Positions 1 through 12,697 of a stretch of DNA of 64,000 nt are shown piece after piece; position 1 is the stretch's first letter; each line of letters starts with the position of its first letter. Position numbers and translations under genes: made by a program. Source of the stretch: Isoetes taiwanensis (lineage: Eukaryota; Streptophyta; Lycopodiopsida; Isoetales; Isoetaceae); contig JAJEKV010000032.1 in NCBI GenBank assembly GCA_021234155.1, positions 9,616,099-9,680,098 on the forward strand. Direction: 5' to 3'. The notes beneath the pieces are model-generated. The model saw only the letters and a list, made by a program, of their open reading frames with translations, ran no database searches and was not told the DNA's origin.

Positions 1-2160
1 TTCAGGCGCTTCCGTTCAGTTACGTATTATTGCTAATCGGTGAGTTTTGGCCCGGCTCCCCGCTGTTTTGTGGGGAAGGAAGCGAGCTCCCCATAGAAAA
101 ATTGGCGGGCAGCTCGAAACGCATGCGATCCTTGATTTTACAATTTTCGCGGGAAGGGCCCCACAACTCCCTTCCTCGCTCTCAAGATATACAACTTCAA
201 AGATATGAACTTTAAGGACATTATGAATATACAGCCTTTAGCGATAGGTACAGATAGAGTAGCATTTTATATCTGAGAATAGCCATATCAGATATGTACT
301 TCCATAGTTCAGTGTTTCCCTACCAATTACGTGATGGCAGAATGAAAGATGTTACATATTCAAGATATCCACTGTTGGTTCTTTCGTGGTTGAGTGAATA
401 GGATGGCACCGGTGGGTTATCAACAAGCGAAATCATACTTTGAGTTTAGAAGGGGATACCAACATTTACAAAATTGAGGTTAATTTTTACCCTAAATGTA
501 GTTGATCCCAAAATTCTGAAACATGATTGCAAAGGGAATTGATTCTACTCTACAAGCACATAGTATTATATCTACCACAAGGTGTTGGGACATACTCAAA
601 AAAGACAAAGGAAAGGAGGTGATTTCAAAGCCGTGTGATGGATCTTTGCCAGCAATGCTCTCAGTCTTTAGATTGGTCTTCCAAAGTCAATTATCTGGTA
701 AAGTAGCGAATGCTTAATCCAAGAGATTGGTGTAAACTATTCAAAGATATCATCGTGAAATACGATTCATTTTAAGTTTTAGGGTTAAAAGTTTTCCCAA
801 TGTTGAGGAATGAAATAAAAGAATGCGATGTATTTCTTACAAGAGAAAAGCCACGCGAAAACATGGTTGAAAAAACACTAAAAAAATTCGCCTCGACAAT
901 TTGTAAAATTGAATCACCGTGACTATGGGCCGAAGACTTGTGAACAACTGCTTTCACGTCTCTCACTTCCACTTTTGGCATTAATTAGGCTAATTAGATT
1001 AAGGTGGGGATAAATAATTTGTTAACATGCTCTGCTAAATCAAATGCACCTCATTCATGGATAAATCAAGCGAGTTGCTTTTCGAGATGTTTAGGTCGCT
1101 TGTTTAAGCTCCCAAAGTGTTCCCTTTACATCACTTTGATAAATCCACGTGATGAATATATGAGCATCCTCTAAGTCAAACCCAATCAAGCGGCCATTGC
1201 TTTTACCGATTCTTAGCATCCCACTTCACGGATGCAAGCATCACGAGGGCTTTTCCGGTGCCTTAGACTATCAAGATCTTGATAAGATGAAACTTTATCC
1301 TTAACACATACGTAATATGGAAATTTTTTGCAAAATTAAAATTTGCCTGTGACCGCCCTTTGCCTCGAGAAATGATCTCAACAACCTTGTAAAAAAAATT
1401 AGAATTTCTTGGAGGAACCCGTGGCTTTTTATAATCCCAATCGTCGAGAAAACACTTTTCAAGTTGCTATTAACCCCATCCTATATGTGGCTCTCAAGAT
1501 TGGAGGAGAATTAGGATTCAAGAAGCGAAGCCATCCCGCAGGTGCTCACACGATGCCATATCACAAAAAGCAAGCGGTGAAGGAGGCAAGCTCAAGAATG
1601 GATTATGCTAGTTTGGAATAAACTGGCAGTGACTGGTACTGTGGGCGAGGTGCACCCTTAAGGAGGATCGTGCCTCTTCATCGCCTCTTGGGCGTGTCCC
1701 GTCATCGCGACATGTCCTCTTTGAGGAGAATGTGGCTGGTTCAAGCATGACTGACGACTCTCCAACAAAATTAAGGCTAGCTAAAAGCAAAAAAAATAGG
1801 AACAAGAATACATCCTAAAACCATACTTGAATCTTGAGATAGATGGAGTAGAAAAGGTAACAATAAGATATCAGAGACAACACAGGGCATCGCCTAAGAG
1901 AAAAGTGGGGCCAGCTCCTGATCAAACTGGTTTGTCGCTAAAGAAAAACCGAGACCAATCATATCCCTCAAATATTCGAAATGATGGAATCGGATCACTC
2001 GAGGAGAAAAAAGCGGATAAAACCGCCGGGGAAAGAATTATAGTTTTCAATTTATTTCAATTACGGATAAAGGCAGTGAGTTTGTGAACTGGAAATGCTG
2101 GAAGCTAAGGAACAATGGATCTGGGTTTTGGAAGAAAATCGCGTCAGTAGACCTCAACAA
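1..2160. other. No gene recognised
   Basis: Short ORFs occur on both strands, but none shows a recognisable domain, a splice pattern or codon regularity. The sequence is AT-rich with scattered GC-richer patches. I see nothing else I can name here. Confidence 0.4.
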
Positions 2161-2169
2161 CCGTTTTCT

Positions 2170-2255
2170 CAAAAGAAAAGAAAAGAAAAGAAAAAAGGAA
2201 AAGAAAAGAAAAGAAAAGAAAAGAAAAGAAAAGAAAAGAAAAAGAAAAAAGAAAG
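2170..2255 (+). repeat. (AAAAG)n pentanucleotide microsatellite
   Basis: About 85 bases consist almost entirely of AAAAG units with a few interruptions. All three plus-strand frames read as Lys/Arg/Glu strings and the minus frame as Phe/Leu/Ser, so the ORFs over this stretch are artefacts of the repeat. The purine tract lies on the plus strand. Confidence 0.9.
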
Positions 2256-4165
2256 GGCCATCAAACCATGCCATTAACTTATGGCGATTCTGAGAAAGAA
2301 GGATTGAAATGAGGACTAAAATAACCTACAGATCTCCAAATAAAAACTGAACCAATCTAACTAAAACAAACTAACTAAACAAGCTAAGATGCAGGTGGGA
2401 AGGTAGATCAAAGCAAGATTAGGGAAAGCTAGAAGCACAAGCGAGAGATGAAATTTGGAAGCAGCTCAAAGAAAAAAAAGCTTAGAAGTGAAATCCGAAA
2501 TATATATATAGGCAAAACAAAAGGTGGATTAAGAAAAAGGTCAAGCTATCTTTGTCTTTCCAAGAACGATGGTTCTATGTTTTTCATAAAACCATTGCAT
2601 TCTCCGTGTATCATCATCCTTATGCTTATGAACAACCGGTTTCTTAATTGAGAGGCCACAGCAAGCTAGGATCAACTTATGGTTGAAGGCATCCGCTCCC
2701 GCAGATCCATGTAGTTGATGGTTTTGTGGAGTTGATGATGAAGGCGGTCATTAGGTTTAGGCCTCCATCTCTTCTCTCAACAATCAATGCTTAGTTATTG
2801 GACCGAGATATAACCTTCCACCAAAAGATAACTACACATGTTGAGAACTTGTTTGGGTCTTTTTATCTTGATATGGATTAAAAGATAAAGGCGGGGCATC
2901 TATTAGATGTGAGGAAATCAGTACATGTCGGATGGACCCTTCCACCTCTCTAGCACAAATAGTAAGATCCAACCAATAATTCGATAACTTCATTTCATGT
3001 ATGCATTAGACCGTTTACTCTATCGCGTAAAGGTCGACAAGCTATGTGGTATGCATCTGCCATTAGCTTCTAACAAGCCTCCTTATTATTAGGCATCATT
3101 GGCACCCAGCTTTGAAAGACATTAAGCGGCACATAAGTCAAACATGTTATAGACAGGTTGTCGATAGATGCTTTCATGCTCGATAGAAGGTTCTAAGGCT
3201 GATAATAAATCAAAACATAGAATAACAAAAGCCACTGACATAAAAGATTTTATGGTCTCTTTCGCAGTGGGTTGTTTGTCCTAACATTTGGAAGGTTTTT
3301 GCTTGTTTGCTTATCTCTCGCTATACCTTGCCTCTTCAATTAAGATTCTAGTTCGCTTTAGGAAATGCTTCTTCCTTGCCTGGATGCTTCATCAACAACC
3401 TTGCATTCCCTGGCGGGCAAAAGGCTGAAACGTGAGACTTTGGAAAGAAGGCACTTAGGTGCCCAATGCCTATTCAAGCAATTTGGAGAAGGTTTTGGCA
3501 GACGATATGAGAGTGACTTGTAAAGTGAGAGAAAGACCAAAAAAGGCTTTTCTGAGAGAAAGGTGGTCGAGGTGTGATAAGGGAACAGGAACCGCTAATG
3601 AAGAGTATGATGAGGAGGAGAAGTAAAGATGCTCCGGGAGGGAAGAGTGGGGAAGGGATCGAGAGCATAGAGAGAGAATGGCCCAAAATCCTAGAAGGAA
3701 GGAAGGGAAGGTATTTTTATAGTCCATAAGGAACCAATCGGATCCTATAGGATTTAATAAAAAGCGATAAGCGGTTCTACAGGATCAAAAGCCGCTTGAA
3801 GGGTTCCGAGGGAAAAAGCGTCGCGATATCGCTGTTGAAAGCTACGTTCAATATACAAAATGCAAAACCACACAAATATACACTCGTACCCGTGGTCTGC
3901 GATCAGCGAGCGACAGGCCGGGGGAACCAAAGGGCTCGCGGATCAATTACTACTTGGATAGACCCGGGCAAAATCAGTGTTCATTAGCAGTAGAGGTAAG
4001 TCGTGGTACCCAGGGAGCATATCACGGCTGGATAAAGACTAAATCTTTGGAAACCTCTGGAGGGTCATGAGACTCATCCTCAATGGCGCGGTTTGGCGGC
4101 GGCAGGCACATCTGGCCGGGACTCCCCAATCCACACACAGAAGATCTCGATCTGCAGAAGTGGTG
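2256..4165. other. Gene-less stretch with an LTR-like segment
   Basis: No coding feature can be supported. Around 2558-2606 an element edge motif (CCAAGAACGATGGTTCTATG, then AAAACCATTGCATTCT) matches a hairpin seen again at 18712-18757, with a TATA-like run (TATATATATA) about 60 bases upstream. This suggests a shared repeat family. The remainder is unassigned. Confidence 0.35.
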
Positions 4166-4169
4166 ACAC

Positions 4170-5440
4170 AATGCCGTGGGAGGCAATGATGCAGCTTTTT
4201 GAGGCATTTGGGAGCGCGAGTAGAGGCTGCGGGCCGGGCTGCTGCCGGGGGGTTGATGGCCTTCCCTTGTAGGCGTTTACGGCCTGCTCACAGGCGGGGG
4301 TCCCGAGCTTGCCAAAGGGAGAAACAGCGTCGAGGTGCTCCACTTACCCGGCTGTCCACCGTCGGCCTCGTGTCCATCGCACACACACATTGCTCTGCCG
4401 TTCCATCTGGCGAACCATTGGTCTCACCTCAAGGCCACAGGCGGCTGCGGGCCATGCCTGCGTAAACCCGGCGGGGGCCAGAAGCATCACCCACTTATTA
4501 ACCCGCTACGCGAAAATAGAGCGGCGGTGTCTATCAGGCACGCGGCGGCTCAGAATCGGAACAAACCGCGGCCGAGAATGCGATAGGGGTGAAGGTTTTA
4601 CCCCAAGTGCGTGCCAAAAGTACGCCGCACACTCCAGAATCATTCGGGTAGCCAAAGGCGGCGGGCCCCAAACCGACCCACGTCGCAGGAGGGGCGGGGG
4701 CTGGAAGCCGATGCGAAAGCGGATGTGGCCGTGGCCCCAATGCGCGTGCTGGTGGCTGTTGATTACGCATGTATGGCTCCGGCCCTCAATCACCCATAAG
4801 TGGATGGATGCCCTCCCGGCTTACGAGCCGAGGAGGGAACTCACCCACAGGTACCCCAGCCAGGTGGTGACCATCTTTGCCAGATATGTGAGTCGCGGGA
4901 GAGTCGTGAAAGGGATATGAGAACCACCACGGTCTTGGCGGATGCGGCGGCGCGTAATGCGGCCTTGACGAGTGTGGTCGGCCTACATCAATAGATGAAA
5001 TTTGTGGATGGCTTTGGTGCAGCGTATGACCAACCACGGGGAGGGCCGAACTCACGACCCGTCTGAGGAGGAGCGAGCTTCGACGGTCTGCGCGAAAGCG
5101 AGATGTGGCCCGGTAGCCCCAATCATAGAGCTGCTGGTATTTGTTGATGCATGGCATAAAGCGCTTTCGACCATGCCGGATGGAAACTCCAGCCCGAGGC
5201 GAGGGAACCCACCTAGGTACTTGCTTAAGGTGGGTGTGACCTCCACCAGTACATCCCGTGTAATAGTCACGGGGCGTGGGGTGGCGTGAAGGATATGAGC
5301 CGCGATTGGCGCAGTTCGCAGCGCATGTCGTAGCGGCGAGAATATGTACGAACATCCGGATGAGGCGCCAACCCACGGGGTGTGGGCGGAAGGATTAAGC
5401 ATCATCGCATAGATGGTGGCGAATGACGCTGGCGGTGCAA
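4170..5440. repeat. GC-rich block with a diverged 378-bp tandem duplication
   Basis: This block is much richer in G+C than its flanks. Landmarks in about 4710-4980 recur at an offset of 378-379 bases in about 5090-5345: GCGAAAGC followed by GATGTGG at 4713 and 5092, GGGAAC at 4835 and 5213, and GGATATGAG near 4914 and 5291. The longest ORF, 203 residues at 4309-4920, is Arg/Pro/His-rich, has no recognisable domain and is not conserved in the second copy, so I do not call it a gene. A stem CCCTCCCGGCT / AGCCGAGGAGGG sits at about 4810-4836. The origin is unknown; it could be a decayed mobile element or a satellite. Confidence 0.55.
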
Positions 5441-6297
5441 AAGGCGTATCACCATCCCATTTTTCGGTAAGCCAAGGCTCTGGCAGTCAATATAGGAGCC
5501 AAAAAGTGTTGGTGAGAGAGTGACCTGGGACCAAATACGGTGAATACTTGGAAGCATGAAAATCTAGAGAGATAAATATGAGGCACTAGAGAGGAAGCGA
5601 GGCACTAGAGAGAGAGAGAACATATACGTCTTGTGAAATATCCTATTTCATGATGGAGTATATCAGTACAAACAAAGTGGATGCATATGTCCTAACTAAA
5701 GCACTTACAAAATCAAAGCTTAAGATATTCCAAGAAATGTTGGGAATACGTACACACTACAGTATTGTTACATTGTTGGATGTAAGTACATAGGCATATC
5801 ATTAAGGGGCACTGTAAATTATGTCATGATTGTGTATCTACATGTGGTTATAATTACCATGAATATCTGCACAAATGTTGTTAAATGTCCAATATATTAA
5901 AGTGGCAATGTGGCCTTATCACAATATAAAGGGACAATTGCCGTTATATTTCAAGGGTAAACTGCCAAATTAGGGCATGAGAATGGCCTTCATATTTAGA
6001 TAACATCAAGGCAGAGGGCTGATTCATAACTTATGAGCCTTCTGAAGATGAAAAAAAACATTAAATTTGATTGCGACTTATCTAAATGTGAGCATTGCAG
6101 ATTGATTGGTGCAAATCAAAGCCAAACTTTGGGGTTCTAAGAGCTGGTCAAATTTGCTATAATATTTGGAATATTGGAACAATATTTTCCAAGTGTTTTT
6201 CGAATTGTCAAACATTTGACTATAAAACCTTTTGAACATTGTCCATGGCATCGCTAACATAAATTTGTCTAAGTAATTTGAGGACTCCATCATGCCT
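5441..6297. other. Gene-less stretch downstream of the glycosyltransferase gene
   Basis: AT-rich sequence with a short direct repeat (GAGGCACTAGAGAG at about 5580 and 5603). It probably contains the 3' flank of the minus-strand gene that ends at 6298. Nothing else is recognised. Confidence 0.4.
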
Positions 6298-8765
6298 TTA
6301 TCTCCAACCATCACCAGGGTTGACACTAAGCATTCCTGCCATGACTTTGCCACTTGTCCCCCTCAAGCCATTAATGACACGTGACCAAGTTGATCCTAAA
6401 GCACCAATAAAATAGTCACAATCCGATGCCATCATAAGATTTACAAATGCATTGTTGCTTGCTTTTAAACGCCCAAGGCTACTTTCATAGTCACGCATTC
6501 TTGTGCTTCCAATTTGACGAGTAATGTTGGTGTAGAAGAACTTCCAATTTCGATACCCCTTGGTCTCATCTATGACATTCTGCAATATTATATACTAGTT
6601 TAGCTAGTGCAATATTAAATCAATTTCCTATAGAATTTGCAAACAGGCACCTGCATCTCTGTTGACAACCAGATATTTTGGACATTTGGAAATTGCTCTC
6701 TCAAATCTTCTGCAAGGTGCATGTATGATTTGAAGTCAAATATTTTCATTTCATCTTGTTTGTCACCTTGTCTCACATGCACACTAATAAGAGGCTTGGG
6801 AATCCATGGTCTATGCATAGGATGGTTCCAAACAAGTTTGTTCAAGGCCATTTTTTTCCTTCTTACACATGGAACCTAAGGACAACATAAGACACACAAT
6901 CTACATAACATCATCAAAAGAAAAGGTACAAAAAAAGACCAAATGAATCATACTCTTGGCCATTCAATTGGGAGATTCTTGAGGACAATTCGTGCAAAGC
7001 ACCCTTCCAAATGATCTATGGCGTTCGTTATTGAGTAATGAACAAAGATATTCACTAGGGTAACGTGTAAGGTAGCGAATTATCTACACAAAGGATAAGT
7101 AAACTGGTCATTTAAATGAAAGGCAACATGTTTCCTTAATGCATACCTGTGATCTCCACCACATAACATCAATGCGTCCATGCGTGACAAAGACCTTTCC
7201 ATTTATTTGCTCTGTTGGTTGAATGTACTCCCATGGTTTGCCCCAAATCCTTAAAAGGAACAAAGACCATAAACACAATCATGCGTATATATATATCCTT
7301 TTTGTTTCCTTTTTATTTTTCCCTTCTTATAATTCAATATTTCAAGAAAGTCAACTCACTTTCGTGCTTGCAAAGAAATCTGTTATCCCCGTCACCCTTT
7401 TCTTCACGAAAAGTCCCGTTCTTCCTAGCATCTTCTTGAGTTCTCAGATCTAATGCACGGGCTCGACATTCTTCTGAAGTCTCTTTTGCAAAGTAACATG
7501 TCCAGCTAGCATGTTTGGATCCTACATAAGAATAAAAGAAAACATACGATCATGCTTAACAACCATTTTGGAATTGCCCATAACAGGGGGTAGAACAACA
7601 ACACTAACGCTAATAGAACTTTTGAAAAATAGAATGATCAAAAGTACAATGCGGCATCCTTCATGGTCCGCCCCTATTAAAATAACCTAGCACAAGAATT
7701 CTATTCTCATTCATGGCGATAGTAAAGAAGGAAGATAGAACAGAGAATTGAGCGCCAACTCCCATTGTAGGGTAAGCGGTAAAGTTGACTAACAAAAATT
7801 TCAGGGAAGGATCATTGCAATCCTTAGGGTGTTGGTGTACCCATAGATCCCGCTGAACACGACGTGTGAAAGGAAAGTTATCTTCATCTGCACCCAGAAC
7901 CTAGATCAAAATACAAGAGAAAGGATATAGATATGAAAACTAGATTCACTAAGATATAAGCATTTTTATCATACTTACCCATGGTGGATATGGACCATGA
8001 ACTAAGGTTTTATTTTTGGTAAGCATTTCTTCTTCATTGTCATCTGCAATAATATTTTTTCCAAGCTCAAGCCCTAAAAGTCCCTTCCAGATTGTCCAGG
8101 TGGTCGATCTCCATTAAGTCTTGCGATTATCTAGTCTATTATAGTAAGCGTTATGTTGATTGCAAATTTTCCAAGTGTGGCGGATATGGGACACTTGAAA
8201 GATTTGCCTCCAAATAAGATTTTTCTGATGAGAGATAATATTTGTTCCAAAGACCTAGTAGAACTTCAACTTTTTAGACCATGTGCTTCAAACTTGGTCT
8301 CATTTCTACAACAATCGATTTTGTTACTTGGGTCTTCCTTGTGCTGAGGTTGATGAGATGAAGCATGTACTATAATTTCCTTTTTTGTGTGGTATCTGTT
8401 TTAGGCATCAAACAAACCAGGTCCAGTTAATCTAGAAAAAAAAAATTCGATCAAGTGGTGTTAGATCTAAGTTGTGATGATGATGCATATACTGATAAAG
8501 GCGTGATGAAATAAAAAAGAAAGCGTGATGCACCTGAATGTTGAGCTATGGCCTTGAACAAATCCCAAGAAGGCTGAGTATTCCAAGCAAGTAGAAGCGT
8601 TAACAGTAAACCAAAAACCACAGAAAGAATCATGGTATATTGATCTCCATGTTTGCCTCTACAACGATTTTGTATTTTACAACAAATCACTACGAATTTA
8701 GATTGTATATTTCGACAAGACCGCCCGGAAGGAGTGCTTTGTGCATCCATTTGGTCCAAATCCAC
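6298..8765 (-). pseudogene. GT23-type (alpha-1,6-fucosyltransferase-like) type II membrane glycosyltransferase, eight exons, frame disrupted
   Basis: Eight exons can be placed with GT-AG borders: 8534-8765, 7979-8130, 7648-7900, 7360-7521, 7147-7249, 6954-7083, 6651-6875 and 6298-6579 (stop included). Exon 1 encodes a short cytosolic tail and one membrane segment (MILSVVFGLLLTLLLAW), as expected for a Golgi type II enzyme. Exon 3 carries RVQRDLWVHQHPKDC and an NE..ILV..YFNR block; exon 4 SKHASWTCYFAKETSEEC; exon 5 VFVTHGRIDVMWWRSQ; exon 7 the nucleotide-sugar motif HVRQGDK, then WLSTEMQ; exon 8 GALGSTWS and AGMLSVN. HVRxxDK-type motifs belong to the FUT8/NodZ superfamily; the donor and acceptor are not knowable from here. 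The frame is broken in exon 2 (T-run), exon 3 (C4 at 7671-7674 on the plus strand), exon 6 (130 nt, one too many) and across the 3/4 and 4/5 junctions. Intact motifs and splice sites suggest a recent pseudogene or sequencing indels. The start codon is uncertain. Confidence 0.75.
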
Positions 8766-10160
8766 CTGCTAAGGCTCAGATTTGAGCGAATTGCTCCAGT
8801 TATTTTTTATTGCTAGCAGCGATCTTGTCTCATACCTAGGACATAGCAGTAATTAAGGGCTTCAGAAAAAACACACCAAACAAATACCCAGTACTAATTC
8901 TATGTCCCTGGTCTTCCGCATCTGTTGAATTCCATCCCTTAACCAAAATTTCAACCACACCTAACCTAAATGCCCTTGGAATCTGTTCTCGCTTTCTGTT
9001 AACAGCGATTTTTGAACTAACCTTGACAAATTGGCACTTGATTTCACGGATTTGGTGCAAATTCCTCGAAAATGAAGGAGAATTATTGATCTTAAACCAA
9101 TGCCTCGTACACTTGGTCGTTTTCCCGAAAGCAGTTTTGATAATTACCCTTTTAAAATGACCCTATATATTTCAAATTTATCAAAATGCCTTAAATACAG
9201 TATATATATACAGAGTGTAGCACTTGTCAATGCTATTTCTCAAAACCTGTAGAGGTATACAGGAATATCAATACGTGGCCATATACCTTGGAAGCATTTT
9301 GTGATGGAAACGTCCCATGAAAATAATGAGGCACTACAAAGAAAGTAGAGCCCTCCAAGAAAAATCATGGCGGTGCTATAGCGACACCGCCTGAAAAGCA
9401 AAGAACCAAGATTAAAAAAGAAAATAAAATAAAAAATAATGATAATAATACATGTCTAGACCATGTTCAAGTGTCAAATACATGATCACAAATGTGGTAA
9501 CCATGTTGATCATGGATTTGGTGCTAAATTTATTCATGACTTTGTTTTCTCTTCACCACGAGGCTGACCTTGATATATGGCCAGTCCTCCATACTCTCAA
9601 GGTTACATTGAACCTCTTTTTACATAGATTCAAGGTATTTTATAGCCAAAGCAACAGTTCCATCATAATTTTACTCCGAGTTTGGCTATCGTCTTTTTCC
9701 ATGTATTATGGCGTCCTATCTAACTTTGGTTCCAAGCCATCGATCCACAGAATATTCCTCATAATATTCCAGATCGGTGGCCATCAAATTTTTAAAGCCA
9801 AAAACTTCAAAGACAAATCAATGGTGCAAAAGAAGTTGATGCTCCACATTATTTCTTATTCACATTACATTCATTTACAACAGAAACCATGGTTTCCCAC
9901 TACTACAATCACAAAGACATCAATTCAAAGATTCAAAGACATGACACTATTCACATTGGCGACAGTCTATTCCAGAATGTCCACTATCCAAAGAAGCTTT
10001 TACGCTTGAAGATCTCTGACTCGTATCCGGGATCTATTCGATCATGAATGCTTGCGGTATTTGTGCGCTAATCCGGGCCTAGCCTAGATGGGATAAAATC
10101 CGAAGCTATAGCTCTGGCTATGGCACGAAGAAGGGCCACAGATCACAATCTACCGAAGAA
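8766..10160. other. No gene recognised; uncharacterised 185-codon ORF inside
   Basis: The likely promoter and 5' region of the minus-strand glycosyltransferase gene begins at 8766. A plus-strand ORF at 9452-10009 (185 codons) has no recognisable motif and biased composition, so I do not call it a gene. A CACTA-like string (CACTACAAAGAAAG, 9334) followed by the stem GGCGGTG/CACCGCC (about 9374-9396) may be a solo transposon end. Confidence 0.35.
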
Positions 10161-10164
10161 CCCC

Positions 10165-10409
10165 GGAACTTATATTAAAAGATATGCATCGCAATACTCA
10201 TCTGCCTCGAAAATAAGAATCGATCAAATTTTTGGCCACCAATTCCATCGTTGAGGCGGCCATGGTCCAGATTCCTCAGGCCCTAGCGGAACTTATATTA
10301 AAAGATATGCATCATAATACTCATCCGCCTCGAAAATAAGAATCGATCAAATTTTGGCCACCAATTCCATCGTTGAGGGCGGCCATGGTCCGATTCCTCG
10401 GGCCCTAGA
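10165..10409 (+). repeat. 123-bp tandem duplication
   Basis: Two adjacent copies start at 10165 and 10288, each opening with GGAACTTATATTAAAAGATA and ending in GGCCCTAG. They differ by a few substitutions and by single-base length changes in short homopolymers (T5 versus T4, GG versus GGG), the same kind of difference that breaks the genes in this window. Confidence 0.9.
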
Positions 10410-11619
10410 ATACACTATTCTCTATACGAAAAAGGAGCAAAATCCTGCACCAAAGGATCATTTTTGGACCAGATTCTGGAACCCAGGCTTAAATAGCCTC
10501 ACCAGAGCCCTTGATCCTCGCCGAAATCATATGGGCGACAAAAACTCAAACCTAAAGCGGCGTCACATGCAACCCACAACAGCTTTCATCCTCTGAGTGC
10601 AGAAGATCTGCAGAAAAAAACTATAGCGAGGGAAGAACAACACCTTGAAGCTCGGCTATGGCTACCGATGCCCAAGCGCCCGCAGCTCCAGCATGCCCCA
10701 CCCTTCCGGCATGAAAGCGCAGATGTCTGCCCCTATCCAGTCACATGGTTTCCAATTTGGAACCTATGCACAGCCCAATTTCGGCCATCCATAGTCGACA
10801 CCTAGCCAAAATCAGATATTCATTCCTTAAGCCGGGCTAAATATACCCTTTTCCATACAATACTACACCAAAATCTTAGTCCTAACCACTGCCAGAATAC
10901 CCTTCCCCAATACCAAACGAATTAGGCAAACTATATGGAAAGCCAGTCAGGTTTAAGAGGTATAAGGTATTTTACATGAAGTTACAGAAAAGATATTTGG
11001 ATAATGCAAAGCATATTCTTGCTTTGTGGAAGCCAAAGAAACAAAATTTGTTTGTAACAAATTTGATGTGTTGATGGCTTTTGTTCATGTAGTGCCCATA
11101 AATCCCATGCATTGAATCTTAAGCACGCGCTCTAAGAATATGTGCATAGCATATGCATGAGATTATATGAGAGTATATTAGCCTTCAAGATTTAGGCCAT
11201 GGTGAAGCAACGGTTGGTAAACGGTTCAACTCCATCATGCTTCGATTCTGGTTGCAACGTGTAGGGCGTTGCATCAACGTCCTCAATATACTAGGTTCAA
11301 AATCTTGAGGTTCAACCCTAGAATGGACAAAGGGAGCGGGCATACTCCTTAGATCTGAGGTCTAGATTTGGCCAAATGACCACCTTATCTGAGAAACATA
11401 AAAGCTGTATTTGGCAAACATATTTGGTGCATTACTACAAACATGCAATGCAATATCAGGCGTACAATACCACATTATAGTATTCGAAAGGTAACATAAT
11501 GCTCCAAAATATATTTACAAGACTACATAATAAATAATATGGCCACAATCAACCAGATTCTTCCCAAAGTTCAGGTAATGATACAATAAAGGAAGTCACT
11601 CTCATCAGGGTGCTGTACA
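10410..11619. other. No gene recognised
   Basis: AT-rich sequence with no supported ORF. It contains the 3' flank of the minus-strand gene that ends at 11620. Nothing else is seen. Confidence 0.4.
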
Positions 11620-12697
11620 TCAAGTAAAACCAAACCATCCAGCAAACCAGGTACCAACTTCAATTGCAATTGGAGAAAGCTCTAGCCACATATGGGAATG
11701 CAGGAAAGGCCAAAGTACCAAGCATGAACCAGTTGAAACTCAAGAGGGCTACAGCATCAAACCCATACCTACTCTGTAGCTTAGAGAGAAAAACTGGGCA
11801 ACATTTGCCAAAGACATGCCAACAACAATAAACAATGCAACAACAAGTGGCATGCATGGATCTTGTGCCTCCCCACGCTATGACTCCTACTAGAGTGGAA
11901 AAGGACTGCACTGAAAATACTTGAACTTAGTGCCACACCTCTTCCCTGTGAAAGTATGTCGTCATCCCAACTCTCTATCTCTGCAGCCTTCAGAAATACC
12001 TGATTAACTAATCCTGAATATTTGTCCTTTAAGGCCAAATCATCTGCCAGCTCTTCTTTCTTCTTTTGTTCTTCCACTATTTGCTTCAACCTGGAATTAT
12101 GTGCTTCCAATTCTTGTACCTGTATGTAAAAGTTAACAAAATTCTTTCACATTAATAAGCTGCAACTGCCTACTTGAAGATGTCTAGCTAGCAATTGGAG
12201 TACATCAGAAGTTAAACAATAGAAATATGGTGCAACTACGAGTAGAAAGAGAATGAATGTTTTAAACAACAAATACAGCCAATGAGACTACCTCAAAGAC
12301 TGGCTTTTCCCTTCTTTAAACCCTACAATATCATGACTAATGGAGTTGTAGTGACCTTAAAGTTCATTGAAGTTCAAGATTTCACAACCTAACTCCAAAC
12401 CCTAAGAAAACCATAAGTTTTCTCAGGTCTCTGAAAGCTCTAAGCCATTGCCACTAAATTCATGACAAGAATTTCACAAAACAGAAGTATCAACAGAGGT
12501 AAAGTTAAACTTTTTACCCGTGCTTTTAAAAGCTTGAGCTTCTCTATAGACACCTCCCATTCTGCAACTGCTTGGTCAAGCGACTCCTTTATCCGTTTTC
12601 TGTCTTTCCTGGTATACTCCAATTGTTTTTCCAAGTCACTTTTCTTCTCACAAAGTTCATCATAGTGAGTTTGAAGCTCACGTAGTTCGCTTTCCAG
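11620..12697 (-). pseudogene. Coiled-coil protein with C-terminal membrane segments, partial, frame disrupted
   Basis: Two exons are clear. Exon 12518-12697 (180 nt, phase 0) is a charged heptad-type coiled coil (ELRELQTHYDELCEKKSDLE and onward). The last exon starts at 12119, continues the coil (VQELEAHNSRLKQIVEEQ), then encodes hydrophobic segments that become continuous only if the frame is switched several times: a first membrane segment after ILSQGRGVALSSS, a second (PLVVALFIVVGMSLANVAQ), a third (AVALLSFNWFMLGTLAFP), then GTWFAGWFGFT and a stop at 11620-11622. The switches fall at or beside short homopolymers (for example a run of four G read for three). Upstream exons are not identified; the ORF at 13112-13357 may be one. 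The layout suggests a tail-anchored or multi-pass membrane tether, but I do not recognise the family. Confidence 0.6.

Noticed and set aside
2047-2293. Lys-rich and Phe-rich ORFs
   Set aside because: Produced by the (AAAAG)n microsatellite.
4309-4920. 203-codon ORF on the plus strand
   Set aside because: Arg/Pro/His-rich in a GC-rich block, no domain, overlapped by ORFs in every frame and not conserved in the 378-bp duplicate; an effect of composition.
9334-9396. CACTACAAAGAAAG with a GGCGGTG/CACCGCC stem as a second CACTA end
   Set aside because: No matching inverted end was found within the window, and the terminus differs from the clear element; possibly a solo end only.
9452-10009. 185-codon ORF
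   Set aside because: No motif, no splice context, hydrophobic and low-complexity composition typical of AT-rich non-coding DNA.
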